From positions 1,922,001 through 1,986,000 of the forward strand of contig JAALGY010000001.1 in NCBI GenBank assembly GCA_032358165.1: a stretch of DNA of 64,000 bases, read 5' to 3'. The translations under genes and the position numbers were made by a program. Shown here one piece after another: positions 46,280 to 56,660 of this stretch. Under the pieces are notes generated by a model that was not told where the DNA came from, did not search any database, and saw only the letters and a program-made list of their open reading frames with translations. Numbering within the stretch: position 1 is the stretch's first letter; every line of letters starts with the position of its first letter. Origin of the DNA: Diplosphaera chodatii (taxonomy: Eukaryota; Chlorophyta; Trebouxiophyceae; Prasiolales; Stichococcaceae).

Positions 46280-47867
46280 CTAGTGTGGTGCTGCGCTGGT
46301 TGTAGTGGGGCTGCTGGCTGCTGCGGCTGCGGCTGTATCGGCTGCTGTTTCTGCTGTTCCAGCTGCCGCCGCTGCTGCTGTCGCTGATGCACCGGGGGGC
46401 CGCCACATCAGGAACACCGGGAAGGGGCCGCACCAGGTCTCGATGTCGTGGAAGCCGTGGCGCAGGTACAGCCGCCGGCTGCGCTCGCTGCTGGCCTGCA
46501 GCCAGGCGGTCATCCAACTCAGGTCTGCACAACCGTCAGCTCTTCCACCTGGCTGCTGTGAGCTGCAGTGCTGTTCTGTGGTGACCGTCCAGACATGCAG
46601 CTTGGCAGGAAGCTGCATGAGGCAAGCTCTCCTCGTTTGGAGCTCGTGCATGCACACACCCTGCAGCATGAGTGCCAGAAGCTGCAGGCCCTGGGCCCTG
46701 GCTGTGCCTCATGTTGTACCATGGCATGTATCCTGATCTCCTACGCACCTCAAGGTAGGACGGCAGGCTGTGGTCGTCAGCGTAGCGCAGGACGCGCTGC
46801 AGCAACCGCGAGCCGACGCCCTGGCACTGCAGCGCCGGCCGCACGCCGACCAGCACGACCAGCAGATATGGCCCGTGTTCCTGCGAACACCTCAAACCAT
46901 CTTCATACCGCACGGCTCATCGCTCATCTGCACCTTAAAAGAAATCGTATGGCATCAGCGGGCATGACCTGAACGACAGCAGACCAGCAGCTGCTGCTGC
47001 CGCCGCGGCTGCGTTCAGTCACCTGTTGTAGGCTGCGCTGCTTGGCGTGCAGGTAGTCACCATAGGCGGCGGCCTCGCGCCATTTGCCGGGCGGCACAGA
47101 GGCCAGCAGCAGCCTCAGGGCCTGCCACGTGCTCGCTAGGTACCCAGCCTGCGACGGCACACCCCCTCACGCTCACTAGATTGCTGCAGCCTGCAAGGGC
47201 CAGGAGCGTGGCAGCTGGTAGGCATCAAGGTGTTCAGCCAGTTCCAGAGGCTGGTTCAGGGCCAACGTCAGATGCAAGGCAGGCGCAGGTTGATGCGCAA
47301 CCCAGTCATGCTGCCTGTGCAGGATGTGCACCTCAGCGGTGCAGTGAAGAGCAGCGCGCAGCGAACGTGCACATCCGGAAAGCAAAAGCTGTGCACACCT
47401 CTTGATCCGGGAGGAGGTTCGCCACAATGGCGCCGCCGCCCCCCTGCGCGAGAAAGTTGAGCCGTGGCTGGCTGTCCAGAATGTGGCCCCTGACGTAGTT
47501 CATCCAGAAGGCGCGCTGCGCCGCGGCACCGGGCCGCGCAAAGTGCAGCGACGTTGGGTCCGCACCGGCAAAGGCCTGCATGGCTGATGCCGCACCATGT
47601 CAGGTTGGCGATGCGTCCAGCGTGACACCATGCTGAGGGCTGATGGTGGGACGGCGGGTGTCAGGACAAGCGTGGTGATACGAGTGGTACTGAGGCATGG
47701 CCGCAGGGGCAGACCATGCATGGGGGCGGCATATAGCACGCGTCAGGCCATGCGGTGCTCACGTCGGCGAAGGTGTCAAGGGCAAGGTTTGTCGCAGCGC
47801 CGCGGCTGCCGAACTGCAGCAGGCCGTCGTCTCCCGCTCTGGGGACGGCGTCTGACGTTGCCGCCAT
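46280..47867 (-). CDS. GNAT-family N-acetyltransferase (GNAT2), paralogue of GNAT1
   Basis: Five phase-0 exons on the minus strand: 47867-47763, 47575-47399, 47148-47023, 46880-46749, 46495-46280; 251 residues. Exon sizes are 105, 177, 126, 132 and 216 bp, against 105, 174, 126, 132 and 255 in GNAT1 at 12.4 kb, so the two are duplicates. Motif A: RPALQCQGVGSRLL; motif B: RSRRLYLRHGF; spacer: KWREAAAYGDYLHAKQRSLQQ. The tail after FLMWRPPGA is Ala/Thr-rich and has diverged most. Start at MAATSDAV, chosen by matching exon 1 of GNAT1. The substrate is unknown. Confidence 0.88.
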
Positions 47868-48257
47868 GCCGCGGTGCGATTTCTGAGATCTGCTAGGGGA
47901 CGGATGCTGTGCGCACCTCCTTCACAGCGTTTGGGACGCTGCTGTGGTCTGAGACCAATGTTGTGACGGGGTCGTGCATGTGGCCATGCGCCAGCTGTCT
48001 GCAGTGGTCATGCATGGCTGCGTGCAAGCTGCTCAATCTGTACTAGAAGGTACAGATCTCTGAGTCGGACACTTCTGGCAGCTCTCGAAGTTTCGGCATC
48101 GCCAGTCTAGAACGCAGCGCCAGCTTCGCTGTCGCCACTATACATCTGCAACGTGCACTCTCAGCCCGCTTGAGCACCTGTTGATCTTAGACTCGCCAGA
48201 GCAACACAGCGCTCTAGAAGCCCCATAATCTATCCAAGAACCGTCCCACCGACATCG
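47868..48257. promoter_or_regulatory. Divergent promoter region GNAT2/HSP20 with heat-shock element
   Basis: At 48087-48094 the sequence GAAgtTTC is a perfect nGAAnnTTCn heat-shock element core. Further GAA modules sit at 48110-48112 (TCTAGAAC) and 48217-48219 (CTCTAGAAG). It lies 40-170 bp before the HSP20 start codon, so HSF-driven induction of HSP20 is likely. Confidence 0.65.
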
Positions 48258-49067
48258 ATGCAGACAGCGAACCTCGTGAGTCGGGCAATGCGACTGGCGC
48301 CCACTGTGGGCGGGCACGCATCGGCTCAGATGCTAAGGAGCCCGCTGCGTTCGGTGCGCATGCAGAGTCGTGCCATCAAGACGGCTGCGCAGCAGGGCCA
48401 TGCAAACGGTGACACCCAGCAGGTGAACGTGCAGCGGCAGCATGGCAATCAGCAGCAGCAGGGCCAGCAGCAGGGCGTCGCCAGGCAGCAGCCGCAGCAG
48501 CAGGCCATGGCGCAGCAGCAGCGCCAGCCGGCGGGGCGCCGCCTGCAGCGCGTGCCGCTGTCTGCGGTGCTGACGCCGCTGGACGACTTCGCGCCCGGCT
48601 TCGGCCGCGTGGGCGGCTTCCTGCGCTCCATCGAGGACGAGATGAACACCATGATGCGGGCGATGGAGTATGGAGACGACATGACGGGCTCCGCCCTGGC
48701 GCCCTCCGCTGAGGCGCGCCAAGACCTGGTTGCACCTCTGCATGTGGACATCCACGAGCTGGAGAAGGAGATTGTGCTGAAGGCGGACACCCCGGGCATG
48801 ACCGGCGCCGACGTCAAGGTGACGTACGAGCCGGAGACGCGCATGCTGGCGATTGGCGGGCAGCGGTCGAGCGAGCACACCGAGAAGGACGAGGCGGGGC
48901 GCTTCAGCCGCTTCGAACGCCGCTTCGGCTCCTTCCAGCGCCGCTTCAAGCTGCCGCAGAACGTGGACACCGGCGCCATCTCCGCCAAGGTGAACAACGG
49001 CGAGCTGGAGGTGCGCATCCCCAAGACCGAGGCAGAGCCCAAGCAGCAGGAGATCAAGGTGGAGTGA
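48258..49067 (+). CDS. Small heat shock protein HSP20, organelle-targeted, intronless
   Basis: 269 residues in one exon, unlike the intron-rich neighbours. ATP-independent holdase that binds unfolding proteins during stress. The alpha-crystallin domain spans about residues 158-262: VDIHELEKEIVLKADTPGM, then the G-A/V-L-like region RMLAIGGQRS, FGSFQRRFKLPQNVDTGAIS, and NNGELEVRIPKTE. The first 40 residues (MQTANLVSRAMRLAPTV...) are basic, Ser/Ala-rich and lack acids, as in a plastid or mitochondrial presequence. Residues about 48-88 are Gln-rich low complexity. Related to Chlamydomonas organellar HSP22 proteins. The upstream heat-shock element supports regulation by HSF. Confidence 0.95.
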   Translation: MQTANLVSRAMRLAPTVGGHASAQMLRSPLRSVRMQSRAIKTAAQQGHANGDTQQVNVQRQHGNQQQQGQQQGVARQQPQQQAMAQQQRQPAGRRLQRVPLSAVLTPLDDFAPGFGRVGGFLRSIEDEMNTMMRAMEYGDDMTGSALAPSAEARQDLVAPLHVDIHELEKEIVLKADTPGMTGADVKVTYEPETRMLAIGGQRSSEHTEKDEAGRFSRFERRFGSFQRRFKLPQNVDTGAISAKVNNGELEVRIPKTEAEPKQQEIKVE

Positions 49068-50151
49068 TGCGCTGAGCGGCGGCACGGAGATCGCTCAAGT
49101 GACTATCACGGGCATTGAGCTGCACTGCAAGCTCACCTGGCAACTCGCGGGCACAGCCTGCAGCAGTTTGTGGGGCACGGGGCACACAGGGGTGCCACTT
49201 TGCGGCATCAGACCATCAGTTTTGAGGGCATGACAACCTGAGCTGCGTGGTTCTGCAGCCAGGCACAGACTTCTGATACTTTTGCGCAGTGTTTTGTTAG
49301 AGGCTGCAACCAGATATGAATGCCCTTGACCGTCGATCAGACGGCCAAGGGCTTCGGCACATCATCTGGCAAGTGCTGATCACGTCATGTTGACTCATTG
49401 TGGCTGGAGGTTTGATCTAGGTTGGGGTCGCTGATGAACTGTCAGGACCTTGTTGCTTGAGTGGTGTACGTTGCTTGATTGCGGTGTTTTGCTGAATGGT
49501 GAGGTACAAAGTGCCGCAGATAGATCGCAATGGTGTGACGCAAAACACTGTTTACAAAGGACCTGCTGGCGACAGGTTGCTTCATCCGCCCATGTGTGCA
49601 TGTTGCAATGCTGCGCCTGTGCGCTGCGCATGGCAGTCAGCACGCTGCTAATGGAGTAAATTGGTCTTCAGCCCCGCTCTCAGCCAAACAAACAAACCAC
49701 CAAGTACGGAGGACGCCTTGCCGTGAGTGCAAGTGCTACCTGAGGGTAGCCCGCAATGAGCGCCGATGCTGAAGTAGTGTCGACCAGCAAAACCAAGGAA
49801 GTATAACCTAGAGGCACGGGAGGTGATGCAGCACGGCGTGGCCAGCAGCGGCTGGCTGCACAACAGCACTTTGGTACAGCGGGAACACCCCGCATGTCAA
49901 CCATTGCCGCGCAATGCACCCACCCTGTGCTACAAATGTGAGCAGAAGGTCCTGTCCTGCATGCCGCGATGCACATGCGGCCCGGCAGCGCAGCGCAGCT
50001 GCTGCTGTAAGCGCCTGTGGAGCTGTATCCAGTGACTGTATATATCCGCGGTATGTTGAACTCTTGATATGATGCCCGCGTTGCATATTTGATGTCCGAT
50101 CTAACAGAACTGACGCCTCCTGTTGATTGTCTGGAAGCCTGCTGGCGGGTT
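49068..50151. other. Intergenic region between convergent HSP20 and the finger-protein gene
   Basis: About 1.1 kb with only short random ORFs. It should carry both 3' UTRs. No repeats or RNA genes were seen. Confidence 0.5.
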
Positions 50152-53100
50152 TCACGCCTGATCCGTTGGGTTGACTACCTCCTGCTTGGTTTCTGACTGG
50201 TGCTCCGGCAGCCTGCCGCCGGGCGAAGCGGGAGCGGGGCTGGCGGTGCATGGCAGAGCGCCGCCGCTGCTGCTGCGGGCGGCTGTGGCGCCCCAGGACA
50301 CTCGGCGGGTCGCCACCTGCTTCCCGCCGCCGCCCCGGGCCGCCGCCTGCTGCAGGATGGATTGCAGGCCCCCCGGTGGCGGCAGGCCGCTGCTGAGCGG
50401 CCGGGTGACGGCGGGGATGCTCGTGGCGGCGAGAGTTTTACTGCCGTCGACGACGCAGATGGTGGTGGCGTCAAGCTTGGTGCCAGGCAGCAGCGGCTGC
50501 GCCTGCGGCGCCTCCTGCTTCATGGCTGGCGCCCCTGGGCTGGCTGTCAGCCGCCCCAGCTGCAGCCGGGCCCCATTCAAGGCGTCGCGCAGCGCATGGT
50601 CGTCAAGCCTGTGGTGACAATGCGCCAGAATTGAAGTGGGCGCGGCAACACGATACCAAGGTGTTGCACAGGCGGCCACACCGCTGCGAGGCTCTATGAC
50701 ATCTGCAGCAGTCATATTGGCAGGCGCAAACACCATCTGATGCAGCGCATGTGAATGAAATTCGGGTGAGCACGTCATCACATCTTGCTCAGCCACTGGA
50801 TGAGCAGCTGGGAGGGCTACATGGCATATAAAGCGCTCCAAAGACCTACAGCATTTTGAGACATTGCCCACCTCGCGTCGCTGCCGAGGCGCGCCATGTC
50901 GGGGTCGCTCGCCAGGCCGCCGAGCATCAGCAGCTGCTGCGCGGTCGTGGAGCGACTTGAGGTGCTGCTGGCGAAGCTTCGTGAGCGCAGGGGATCCTGT
51001 GGAGACGCAAAAGAGACCTCTCAGGTTGTACTACACGAGTGCTGTGTTGCAAAGCCGCCAGCTGTTGGACAGCCAAAGCCGATAACAAGCATGACCAGGG
51101 AGCGAGCAAGCAGCATATTTAAATAGGTAGTTGCACATGAAAAGCTTTGGGTGTTGCCTGCTGTGCACCTGCAGGCTGCCCAGGCTCAGCAGCTTGGCCT
51201 CAGATGCGAAGGCGCCAGCGGCGGAAGCCAGCACATCTGGCTTGCCGGCTCCGGTGGCGCCTGCAGTGCTGGCTGCCGCCCCAGCAGCGGCGGCCGTGCT
51301 GCTCAGAGGTGCGGCGCTCTGACACTCCCTACACCTGTGCGGAGGCATCAGTTGTCAGTCCGCGCAGCTGATGATTCGTCGTGGACCTGGTTGCAGCCAG
51401 CAGCTGCAGGGAGTAGCCGCTACGTGACTGCTGATGACAGCAGCTCGCCGCCTGCTGCCATGCAGCAGACGCAGGATGCGGCATCCTCACATGGGCAGGG
51501 GAAAGTCGCTGCTGGCGGGGTTGCCGCACGCGAAGCAGGCGATCGTGGCGACAGGCACACGCAGCGGCGGCGCCACCGAGGCCGTTGGCGACGCCGCTGC
51601 ACTGCTGCCGCCGCCCCGGCCGCCAGATGCCGCTGCACCTGCGTCACGCAACAACGGATTGGGCCTTCGCCTGCAGTGCATGGCTGACTGAACGTGTGTC
51701 TGCATGCTACCGTGCAGGCGTGTTGAGCGCCCCTGCAGAGTGATCATGCAGGGCACTGCCAGGCAGGGCAGGGGCGCGCCCCACTGGGGCAGGGCACTGG
51801 CCCTGCAGTACGGCCTCACAGTACTGCACGGCCCCTCAGCCCTGGTGCCTAGGTTGTGGATTGAATAGGGCTGCACGATTAATCCACAACCTAGGCACCA
51901 CCCCATCAAGATTAACGTCTGCCCTCGCTCACATCCCAATAACCTAGCAAGCCAAGGGCGCCACAAGGGTGCGCACCTGCGGCCAGGCTGCCGGTGCTGC
52001 CGCTGGGCACGCAGCCGCCGCCCGTGGTGGCCGACGCCGGCGGCGACAGGGACAGGCCCCGCGCCACAACCTGCAGAGACGTCCCCAGCTGCGGCGCCGC
52101 GCTGCCTGCTCGGGGCTGCTGCTGCGCCTCCGGCGTGCCTGCCGCGGCGGCGTGCGCTGCCGCCAGCGCCGCCGCCAGAGCCTTCGGCAGCTCGGACGTC
52201 GGGGCGGCGCCCGACGCCAGGACGGGCGCGCTGGCTGCCGGGGGCGCGCTGGCGGGTGCTGCGGCGGGTGCGGGGGGACTCTGGGGTGCGCTGAGGGACC
52301 GCGCCAGCAGGCTGCCCCGCTGCGGGCTGGGCCGCGCCACGCTGTGGGGCTGCGGCCGCTGCTGCTGCTGCGGGGTGGGCTGCGGGGCCGGCCTCTGGGC
52401 CTGCTGCTGCTGCTGCTGCTGCTTCTGCTGCTGCGCCTGCTGCTGCTGCTGCTGCGCCTGCTGCCGCTGCTGCTGCGCCTGCTGCTGCCGGTGCGCCTGG
52501 CCCTGCTGCTGCTGCTGCTGCTGCTGTTGCTGCAGCTGTGCCATGAAGAGCCTCTGCTGCCACTCATCCTGACACAGCACAGCAGCATTAAGGCACACGG
52601 TTTGGCACACAAAGGCTGCACAGGCATGCGCTGCTGCGCGCCCCGAACCTCACCGACCCGGCTGCGAGCGTACTGCTGCTGACATAGCCCAGCTGCTGCC
52701 ACGGAAAGTGCTCCCACCTGCAGCTGCTGGAAGCTCTGGGGCTGCAGCGCCTGCAGCTGCGCCTGGCCCTGCTGCGACGCGACGATTGCCGCCACCGCGG
52801 CGGCCACAGGGCCGGACGTCGCGGCGGCGGGGTCGAGCTGCTGCTGCGGCTGCCGTGCCGACATCGCCTGCAGAGCGTACATCTGACCTCGCCATGACCC
52901 TCCTCTACAGCTATACCCATTCAACTGACAGCGAAATGTGCCACGCTCTCACGATGACTGTGGAACTTGTCGCAATGGACATGGCTGTGCAGCAGTTGGC
53001 CGGCGCTCTGCAGTGGCCACAGCCGAAGTGCGGAACCCCTAAACCCTAAGCCCTCGAAACTATTCGCACCTGGATGTAGCGGTTGTGGGCGTCAACAGCG

Positions 53101-54849
53101 GACTGGAAGGCGATCATGGCGGCGGTGGAGTTGTCGCCGTGCTGCGCCCGCACCTGCTGCAGCGTCAGCTTGGCCATCTCCGCCTCCTGCAGACCGCAGC
53201 ACAGAGCCGTGCGTCAGCCGCACTCACCGCCGGTGTGCTCGCACCATGGTACCTTCCAGCACAGAACGGTGCATTGCAAGCAGCTAGCCACATGCTGGCT
53301 GAAAGGCAAGGGTGCAGTGTGGCCAGAACACCCACTTTTTGCGTCCAGCTGAGGAGGTCAGCAGCAGCCACGCACGTCCGGCAGTTGGCAGACAGCTGGT
53401 CGGGCTCCTGTGGGTGCAGGAGCCTTGGTGAACACATGCAATGCTGCAAACACAGCTCATTTGCTTGCAGTGATGGGCAGAGCCCTGGCTACAAGCTTCA
53501 GCCATGCAATCGAATGTGCTCGCCACAGAATGCGACGCCCAGCAGTCCTGCACCTGCGGGGACAGCTCGAAGTTGCCCTCCACTCGCCGCTCGATGTGGC
53601 AGGTGCGGCACTGCTTGGTGCGGGGCGCGGCGGCGCCCGCCGCCGCGGAGACGAAGGGGCTGTAGTCGAAGCCGGCTGTGCCGAGCTGCTGGGCCAGCGC
53701 CTGCTGCTGCGCGTAGGACCCCGCCAGCATGTCCTGCAGGCTGCGCCGGGTGGCAAAGGCCTCAGCAGCGCCGCCTGGCAGCGACATCGCCAGCGCGCCT
53801 GTAACAAACAACGCTTTGTCATGCTGGCACTGATCACACTGTGACATCAGCGGCTTCTGCCCAGTGCCTGGGCATCAAGTGGACACCAGCTCGTACAGTG
53901 CTGACAGGATGGTGACCCAGCGTCGAAGTAACACCTGACTTGACCATCCAACACCGACGCCGGTGCTAGCTGGCGTGACACTGGGGATGAACAAAGCAGG
54001 TCTCACCTGAGGCGGCCCTCGCGGGGTGCCGGTTCGGCGATGCCGCGGCACTGACATGCGGGGGCAGCAGTGTGCCAAGACTGTGGGGCAGCTGTTGCTG
54101 TTGTTGTTGCAGCTGCAGCTGCAGCTGCAGAGCGCCGCTGGCGGCTGCAAGCTGCGCAGCTCCCAGCTGAGCTGCGGCAGCGGCACCGAAGGCGCCTCCA
54201 GCAAACATTGCCGGATCCTCAAGGCCGCCAGACTGGAAGGCCCGGCCCATGCCGCCGGCAGCACCGCCGGGACTGCCGCCGTCCTGCATGTCGTAGCCGC
54301 CGCCGCCGCCGCCGTGCGCCGCAGCTGCGACGTCCAGGATGGCATGGCGGCGCGGGTGCCGGTGCGGTTGCTGTGGCAGGCCGTCGCCGTCGCGGTCACG
54401 CTTAGCCTGCCGTTTGCGCTGCACGCCGGCGTTTGCGCAGGTCTTGCAGTTTGAGGCGTGTGCGTCGGGCCTGCGACGGCGGCAACTCGAGGTCAAACAT
54501 GGCCATCGCCAGCTGGCTGATGAAGACCTACTTGCCACGTCTCAGACCCTCCAATGCGGCCGTTGCACACAGGTAGGGGCAGGGCTGTCAGGTGACATGG
54601 CGCGCACTTGGATCTGTTCCTGTGGAACTCCGACAGGGGCTTGTGCAGGCCGCAGCCGGGGCAGTGCTTGGAGTCGCTGCCGGCGTCGGACATGGCGGTA
54701 GCGTCGATGCGCGGGGGCGGCAGCAGCGGCGGGGCTGCGGCGGCGCGGCCTGAGCCCAGCCCACTGACAGTTGTTGATGATGCCCAGCTGGCGGGGTGTG
54801 CCGCCTCAGAGAGCGCCAGGAAAGATGCTGAGCCGCCTGCGCCGGGCAT
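50152..54849 (-). CDS. Gln/Ala-rich protein with CxxC...CxxC finger, possible regulator
   Basis: Ten minus-strand exons: 54849-54608, 54470-54007, 53798-53554, 53186-53070, 52867-52718, 52568-51977, 51638-51491, ~51316-51169, 50996-50872, 50608-50152; all phases agree; about 895 residues. An N-terminal finger spans exons 1-2: HCPGCGLHKPLSEFHRNRSK, then a second knuckle NCKTCANAGVQRKRQAKRD. This C-x2-C...L.EF...C-x2-C layout with a basic tail resembles small zinc fingers found near HNH and Stc1-type domains. A second half-site, QCRTCHIERRVEGNFELSP, is in exon 3, and CFACGNP is in exon 7. Exon 6 has long poly-Gln coded by CAG repeats. Exon 10 holds TTICVVDGSKTLAATSIPAV, not recognised. Probably a nuclear nucleic-acid-binding or transcription-related protein; the function is inferred only from composition and fingers. 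Confidence 0.78.
51843..51900. repeat. Perfect 20-bp inverted repeat (hairpin) in an intron
   Basis: TGGTGCCTAGGTTGTGGATT at 51843-51862 is the exact reverse complement of 51881-51900, with an 18-base loop. It lies in the intron between 51639 and 51976 of the minus-strand finger-protein gene. Nearby bases (CTGCAGTAC...GTACTGCAC around 51805-51830) form a second small stem. It may be a MITE remnant or an RNA structure. Confidence 0.9.
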
Positions 54850-56660
54850 GATGCGTCACCCGCGGCCGGTGATCACGTGCATGGGCGCGGCCTGTGACTG
54901 TCTGATGGGGCCAGGAGTCCTGCAAAAGAGGCACAAAGCTCCTTGCGCTCACTTTTTGAGGGTATCGACGGGGGTTGCGGCGGATTTACGGGCGTAGTGT
55001 ATTGCTGACACGGTGGCAGGTGCCGAGCTCACGGGATCGCCTCAGACACCTTCCCCGGGACCACCGACGCACCGCTGAGCCCGCCGGAGAGCCCTGCCGC
55101 GGAGCTGGGTGCCGTCAGGGCAGGCCGTCACAGCAGACAGCATGACGGTGGCCGTCAGCACAACCGACAAGGGCTAGCCAGCTGAGCGGCCTAACACATG
55201 GGTATTGTGTGGGGGTCAGCTGGCAGGGCCGTCGCACACACGGGCACGCCGCCTGCCAACCGACACCGCTTTACACGCGGGTGTATAATGCAGGCGAGAG
55301 GGGCATGGGATCCACTGAGGCGGACCGGCATGGCAGCGGCACGTCTGAGGCTGAATCTGTGAGCGGGCTAGCTGCACGCACGGGTGAGGGCTTCTTGCCA
55401 TAGTCGGCAGCGCCAGAGGCCGTCAGCAGCATATGCTGTCAGCGGTGTGGCTGCGGGCCACGCTGCGGGCCGCGGCGCCCGAAATCCGTAACACAGGAGC
55501 GGGCTGCCAGATGTCCGGTCAGCGGGCCAGCCAGCCGGCCGTGTTTTGGAGGGTGAACAAGGGCTCACCAGGGGCGCCGCCGCCGGCACGGGCTGCGATG
55601 CTGTTCGTTGGCCCGCGGCGAAAGGCATTCGCGCAGTTACATGCCCTACTGCCGCTGGGCAGCCACCGTCTCGGTGCCAGATCTCAGCCGTCCCAGAGTC
55701 CCCCGCTGTGGATTCTTTCATCAGGTGATAGCCCGTCCCGCGCAGCGCTGCTTGCGCCCGACTGCATGCGCTACCCTCAAGAGTTTTGGTTCGTAGGTTA
55801 TGAAGCGTGCCAATCAGCCTGCAGCCGCTCCAGACGCTGCCGTGCGCGTTCGTCGCCTGGCGGTTTGCGCGCCGCCTGGAGCGCTAGGTCAAAGTATGGC
55901 TATTGAACGTCTACATTGCTGATGACTCGGGGAGGAGCTGTCTTCATGCCTGTCGTCACAAGCCATCAGCCAGTGGCTGGACGCGCCCACGCCGTTGCAC
56001 ACTGCATACCTGCAAGCCTGGTTGCTTCTAAGACCGTGTGGCATTCCAGGGGAGCTTCTGCCCCAGCAGCATCTGGCGTGGCGTCCGCCGATCAGCACGT
56101 GGTGAGTGGCTTTCTGATGCCTCAGCCCTCAGGCATTTGACCTTCTTGCTGCGCGTGCGAATGGCAGCAAAGCGGCGGTGCAGAAGGGGGCTACATCACA
56201 TGTCAAGCATGCACAGCCGCACCCCTATGGTCATTGTCTGCGCACAGCCGCCATGCCCTAGACGACTGTGGCATTGCCATCAGTGTACCTCAGCCTTCGT
56301 GTAACCGTAGGCCAGACCACCATCGTTGCAGCAACCATTCCTGTGTTTTTGCAGTCAACTCAAGGGGTGTTCGCAGTCCCTGCGGTCACCTGGAATCAAG
56401 CTGAATATAGCACACAGTCATAGTGTCAGCATGTGCGGTGGCGGCTGTGCGAGCGTGGTTGATCTTGTCACAACTTCTGTGCGCAGACCCCAGCAAGCAA
56501 ACCGCGCAACCCGCTGAGGGCAAGCAGCGCTGCGCATCAGTGACGCGAGCAGCGGCAGAAATTTCTGCAAGCTCGGGCCCGCCTTAGCCCACCTGCTGCA
56601 GGACCGGCAGCAGCAGCAGCAGAGCCCGGACGAGCACCCCGTCAGCCGCCGCCCATCGAC
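54850..56660. other. Divergent intergenic region, finger-protein gene and mitochondrial carrier
   Basis: 1.8 kb with no supported gene. The longest + strand frame, 55433-55906 (157 codons), has no family motifs, splice context or conserved composition, so I do not call it. GTGTATAATG at about 55279-55288 is TATA-like but has no gene attached. Confidence 0.45.

Noticed and set aside
48333..49085. 250-codon minus-strand frame
   Set aside because: Antisense shadow of HSP20, which has a clear alpha-crystallin domain on the plus strand.
51969..52682. Plus-strand frames rich in Leu/Arg/Cys
   Set aside because: They are the complement of the CAG-rich poly-Gln exon of the minus-strand finger-protein gene.
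55433..55906. 157-codon plus-strand frame between the finger-protein and carrier genes
   Set aside because: No recognisable motif, no fitting splice partners, and a length expected by chance at this GC content.
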